The notes under the pieces were generated by a model, which saw only the letters and a list, made by a program, of their open reading frames with translations, was not told the origin of the DNA and searched no databases. A DNA stretch of 6,034 nucleotides. Origin: Verrucomicrobiota bacterium. GTDB taxonomy: Bacteria > Verrucomicrobiota > Lentisphaeria > Oligosphaerales > Oligosphaeraceae. The stretch spans positions 1-6,034 of the forward strand of contig JAKLHU010000149.1 in the NCBI GenBank assembly GCA_022709995.1, read 5' to 3'. Shown one piece after another: positions 3,919-6,034 of the stretch. Numbering within the stretch: the stretch's first letter is position 1; every line of letters begins with the position of its first letter. The position numbers were made by a program, and so were the translations under genes.

Positions 3919-6034
3919 ATGCCACGTTTTTCGCAACGCTTTGTCCTGCTTTCCGTCCTGGCCGGCGCCACTCTGCTGCCGGCGGCCACGACACTGCCAT
4001 TGTCCAACCCCGGTTTTGAACAGAAATACGCCTCCTGGGAAGGCGAACAGGCCATGAGCCAGATACTTCCCGAGGCCGCCCGCACCGGCGACCTCGGGCT
4101 GCGCGTGGTCGACGAATCCACCACCGCCGGCAGCGAGCTGCGCCAGACCGGCCTGACTGTCAAACCGGAATCATCCTACGCCCTGCAATTCTGGGCCCGA
4201 AGCCAGACGGCGCGCACCGTCGGCGTCTACCTGGTCTTCCTGGACGAGCAGGGAAAACATCTGAACCGGGCCGACCAGCACAGTGAAATCTGCCTCGCGG
4301 TTCCGCAAGAGCCGGAATGGCGCGAGTTCACCCTGGTCGCGCAAGCCCCGCCGACTGCCCAGACCGTCACCGTCCGAATCCATTCCTTCAATGCCGCCAT
4401 TGGAACCGCCGACCTCGACGACTTCACCCTCCTGGAACTGACCACCGAAGAGGCTAAAACCATGACCACGACCGCCACCAGCACCGAAAATGCCAAAGCC
4501 TTCCCGCCCCTCGACCCCGGCCGCGTCAAACAACTCGCCGGCTGGCTGCCGCCCCGGCCAACCGGCTTCGGCAGGCCAATCACCGACCGCCAGGCCTGGG
4601 AGAAAATCGCCAGCCAGCCAGGCGCCGCCAAGGTCATCGCCGAAGCCCGCGCCGAAGCGACCCGCCCGCCACCGGAACTGCCGGACGAACTCTACCTCGA
4701 ATTCACCCAGAACGGCAACCGCACCCGCTACCAGGCGCCCTACGGCGTGAGGGCGCGACGCATCCTGACCTTCGCCAAGGCCGAGGGCTTCCTCAACCAG
4801 GGCGAGTTCCGGCCCGCCCTGGAGGCCGAACTGAAGGCCCTCTGCGCCGACCGCAGCTGGGTCATGCCCGCCCATGACTCCGGCTTGGAGAACTTCCACC
4901 GCACCCGCTACTATGGCGACCTCGGCGCCACGGCCCGCGCCCTGCTCGCCGCCACCGTCGCCTGGTGGTTCCAAGACCAGCTGCCCGCCGAACTCCAGGC
5001 CGAAATCAAAGCCAACATCATGCTCCGCGTCCTGGAGCCGTACCGCGAGGCCTTCCGGACCGGCCAGATCAAAACCGGCCTGTGGTGGATGACCAGCGGC
5101 AGCAACTGGAACGCCGTCTGCACGGCCAACACCGTCGCCACCGCCCTCACCATCTGCGACTCGGCCGCCGAACGCGCCGAATTCGTCGCCGCCATGGAAA
5201 TCTCCAACCCGCTCTTCCTCGCCGGCTTCACACCGGACGGCTACTGCAGCGAAGGCATCTCCTACTGGAATTACGGCTTCGGGCACTACCTCTACATGGC
5301 GGCCATGATCCGCCTCGCCACCGGCGGCAACCTCGACATCCTCGACCATCCCGTCGTGGAAAATGTCTGCGCCTACGCCAGGGACATCATGATTGACGAG
5401 CGCGTGGCGCCCGCCTTCGCCGACTGCGGCGTGACCGCCGCCCCGGCCGAGCCGATGCTATGGCTGATTCAGAACACCCACCCGCAAACCCTGCGCCAAC
5501 GCGTGGCCATTGAGGACACCTCCACCCTCGAACTCCAGGCCTTCGCCCTGATCGCCTTCGCCGAACCGGCGGCGACGACGAAACTCCCGCCGGAAGCGCC
5601 CATCTTCGAACCACGCCACCTGTTCGCCGACGCCGGCATCTTCGTCTGCCGTTCCCGGCATGGCGAGCAGACCTTCGGCGCCGCCATCAAGGCCGGCCAC
5701 AACGCGGAAATGCACAACCACAACGACGTCGGATCCTATCTCGCCGCCATCAACAACCATGCCTACCTGGTCGATCCCGGCGCCGAACAATACACCCGCC
5801 GCACCTTCAGCAAGGACCGCTACGTCAGTAAAGTCCTCAATTCCTACGGCCACCCCGTGCCGGTCGTCGCCGGCAAGCTCCAAAGCACCGGCCGCCAAGC
5901 CAAGGGCGTCATCACCAAGACCATGGGCCTCGCCCTGGAGTTCGCCCCGCCCCTGACCATCCGGAAGGACGAGATCGACTTCGCTCTCAAGATTCTCGAG
6001 GAGTGCATCACGGAGGAGGAAAAGGCGCTCGGTC
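3919..6034 (+). CDS. Secreted heparinase II/III-like polysaccharide lyase, open at 3' end
   Basis: The frame runs 705 codons without a stop to the window edge. A signal peptide is visible: basic MPRFSQR, hydrophobic FVLLSVLAGATLL, then PAA with likely cleavage near residue 23. Residues ~27-175 (LSNPGFE...W, ending DLDDFTLLEL) resemble a CBM4/9-like beta-sandwich that could bind carbohydrate. A Thr-rich linker (~177-190) follows. Residues ~200-500 look like the alpha-toroid of heparinase II/III and alginate-lyase-like enzymes (YYGDLGATARALLA, SGSNWNAV at 393-400, FTPDGYCSEGISYWNYG at 437-453). From ~566 the Hepar_II_III beta-sheet domain begins, with NAEMHNHNDVGSY (595-607), VDPGAEQYTRRTF (618-630) and LNSYGHPVPVVAG (640-652). 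The asparagine of NWN and the histidines of HNHND are the likely catalytic or metal-site residues by family analogy. Such enzymes cleave uronic-acid polysaccharides by beta-elimination; the substrate cannot be told. From ~residue 669 the sequence stops resembling this family. Confidence 0.88.
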   Translation, partial: MPRFSQRFVLLSVLAGATLLPAATTLPLSNPGFEQKYASWEGEQAMSQILPEAARTGDLGLRVVDESTTAGSELRQTGLTVKPESSYALQFWARSQTARTVGVYLVFLDEQGKHLNRADQHSEICLAVPQEPEWREFTLVAQAPPTAQTVTVRIHSFNAAIGTADLDDFTLLELTTEEAKTMTTTATSTENAKAFPPLDPGRVKQLAGWLPPRPTGFGRPITDRQAWEKIASQPGAAKVIAEARAEATRPPPELPDELYLEFTQNGNRTRYQAPYGVRARRILTFAKAEGFLNQGEFRPALEAELKALCADRSWVMPAHDSGLENFHRTRYYGDLGATARALLAATVAWWFQDQLPAELQAEIKANIMLRVLEPYREAFRTGQIKTGLWWMTSGSNWNAVCTANTVATALTICDSAAERAEFVAAMEISNPLFLAGFTPDGYCSEGISYWNYGFGHYLYMAAMIRLATGGNLDILDHPVVENVCAYARDIMIDERVAPAFADCGVTAAPAEPMLWLIQNTHPQTLRQRVAIEDTSTLELQAFALIAFAEPAATTKLPPEAPIFEPRHLFADAGIFVCRSRHGEQTFGAAIKAGHNAEMHNHNDVGSYLAAINNHAYLVDPGAEQYTRRTFSKDRYVSKVLNSYGHPVPVVAGKLQSTGRQAKGVITKTMGLALEFAPPLTIRKDEIDFALKILEECITEEEKALG
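5923..6034 (+). other. Aminotransferase-like tail fused in frame to the lyase (possible chimera)
   Basis: Residues 669-705 of the open frame include LALEFAPPLTIRKDEIDFAL followed by KILEECITEEEKALG. This pattern, a hydrophobic strand, then PPL-I, then an acidic helix E-IDFAL-ILEE, is the usual C-terminal end of class III PLP-dependent aminotransferases (acetylornithine, ornithine or 4-aminobutyrate type). It is not what follows GRQAKGVITKT in heparinase II/III proteins, which normally continue the beta-sheet domain. The break is near base 5920, only ~112 bases from the window end. An assembly or cloning artefact, or a real recombination, would all look like this. Confidence 0.5.

Noticed and set aside
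2595..4019. Long + strand frame (474 codons) starting at the candidate -10 box
   Set aside because: It covers all of rsmE in another frame and is Arg/Pro/His-rich with no domain signature. RsmE has clear family motifs, so this is a shadow frame.
4171..5349. Long open frame on the - strand (392 codons)
   Set aside because: It lies entirely antisense to the lyase gene, whose motifs are clear. Its product is Gly/Ala/Glu/Val-rich without recognisable domains, a normal shadow of GC-rich codons.

Overview
The window is GC-rich bacterial DNA with four protein genes, all on the + strand, and open genes at both ends. It looks like an internal fragment or a whole short metagenomic contig. Three genes are housekeeping: the ribosome-associated GTPase TypA/BipA, an SlyD-type FKBP peptidyl-prolyl isomerase, and the 16S rRNA m3U1498 methyltransferase RsmE. 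The fourth is an exported heparinase II/III-like polysaccharide lyase with an N-terminal carbohydrate-binding-like domain. Exported lyases of this kind next to a housekeeping block are common in polysaccharide-degrading bacteria, including the Planctomycetes-Verrucomicrobia-Lentisphaerae group. That placement is a weak inference; the window has no rRNA to settle it.

Layout: typA lacks its 5' end (the P-loop is outside the window) and ends at 1678. A 134-base gap leads to the slyD-like gene (1813-2253), which has a clear AAAGGAG ribosome binding site. Next comes a 699-base stretch (2254-2952) without a convincing gene. It is packed with structure: a branched stem-loop at the slyD stop, a 71-base tandem duplication in which each copy carries a strong hairpin, two smaller hairpins, an AT-rich patch with a plausible sigma70-type promoter, a 14-base tandem repeat and two further hairpins. 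One of those hairpins matches the repeat hairpins except for a compensatory base-pair change. rsmE (2953-3708) follows without a visible Shine-Dalgarno sequence. The secreted lyase gene starts at 3919 and stays open to the window edge.

TypA, SlyD and RsmE all serve translation, ribosome assembly or protein folding, but the long structured spacer argues against one operon. The lyase is functionally separate and would act outside the cytoplasm.

Three things deserve attention. First, the covarying hairpin family in the spacer. Second, an abrupt change of codon and base usage inside typA near base 450, with the opposite change after slyD. Third, the last ~112 bases, where the lyase reading frame passes without interruption into sequence resembling the C-terminus of a class III (PLP-dependent) aminotransferase, which suggests a chimeric junction. 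I found no CRISPR array, tRNA, rRNA, insertion sequence or defence system.
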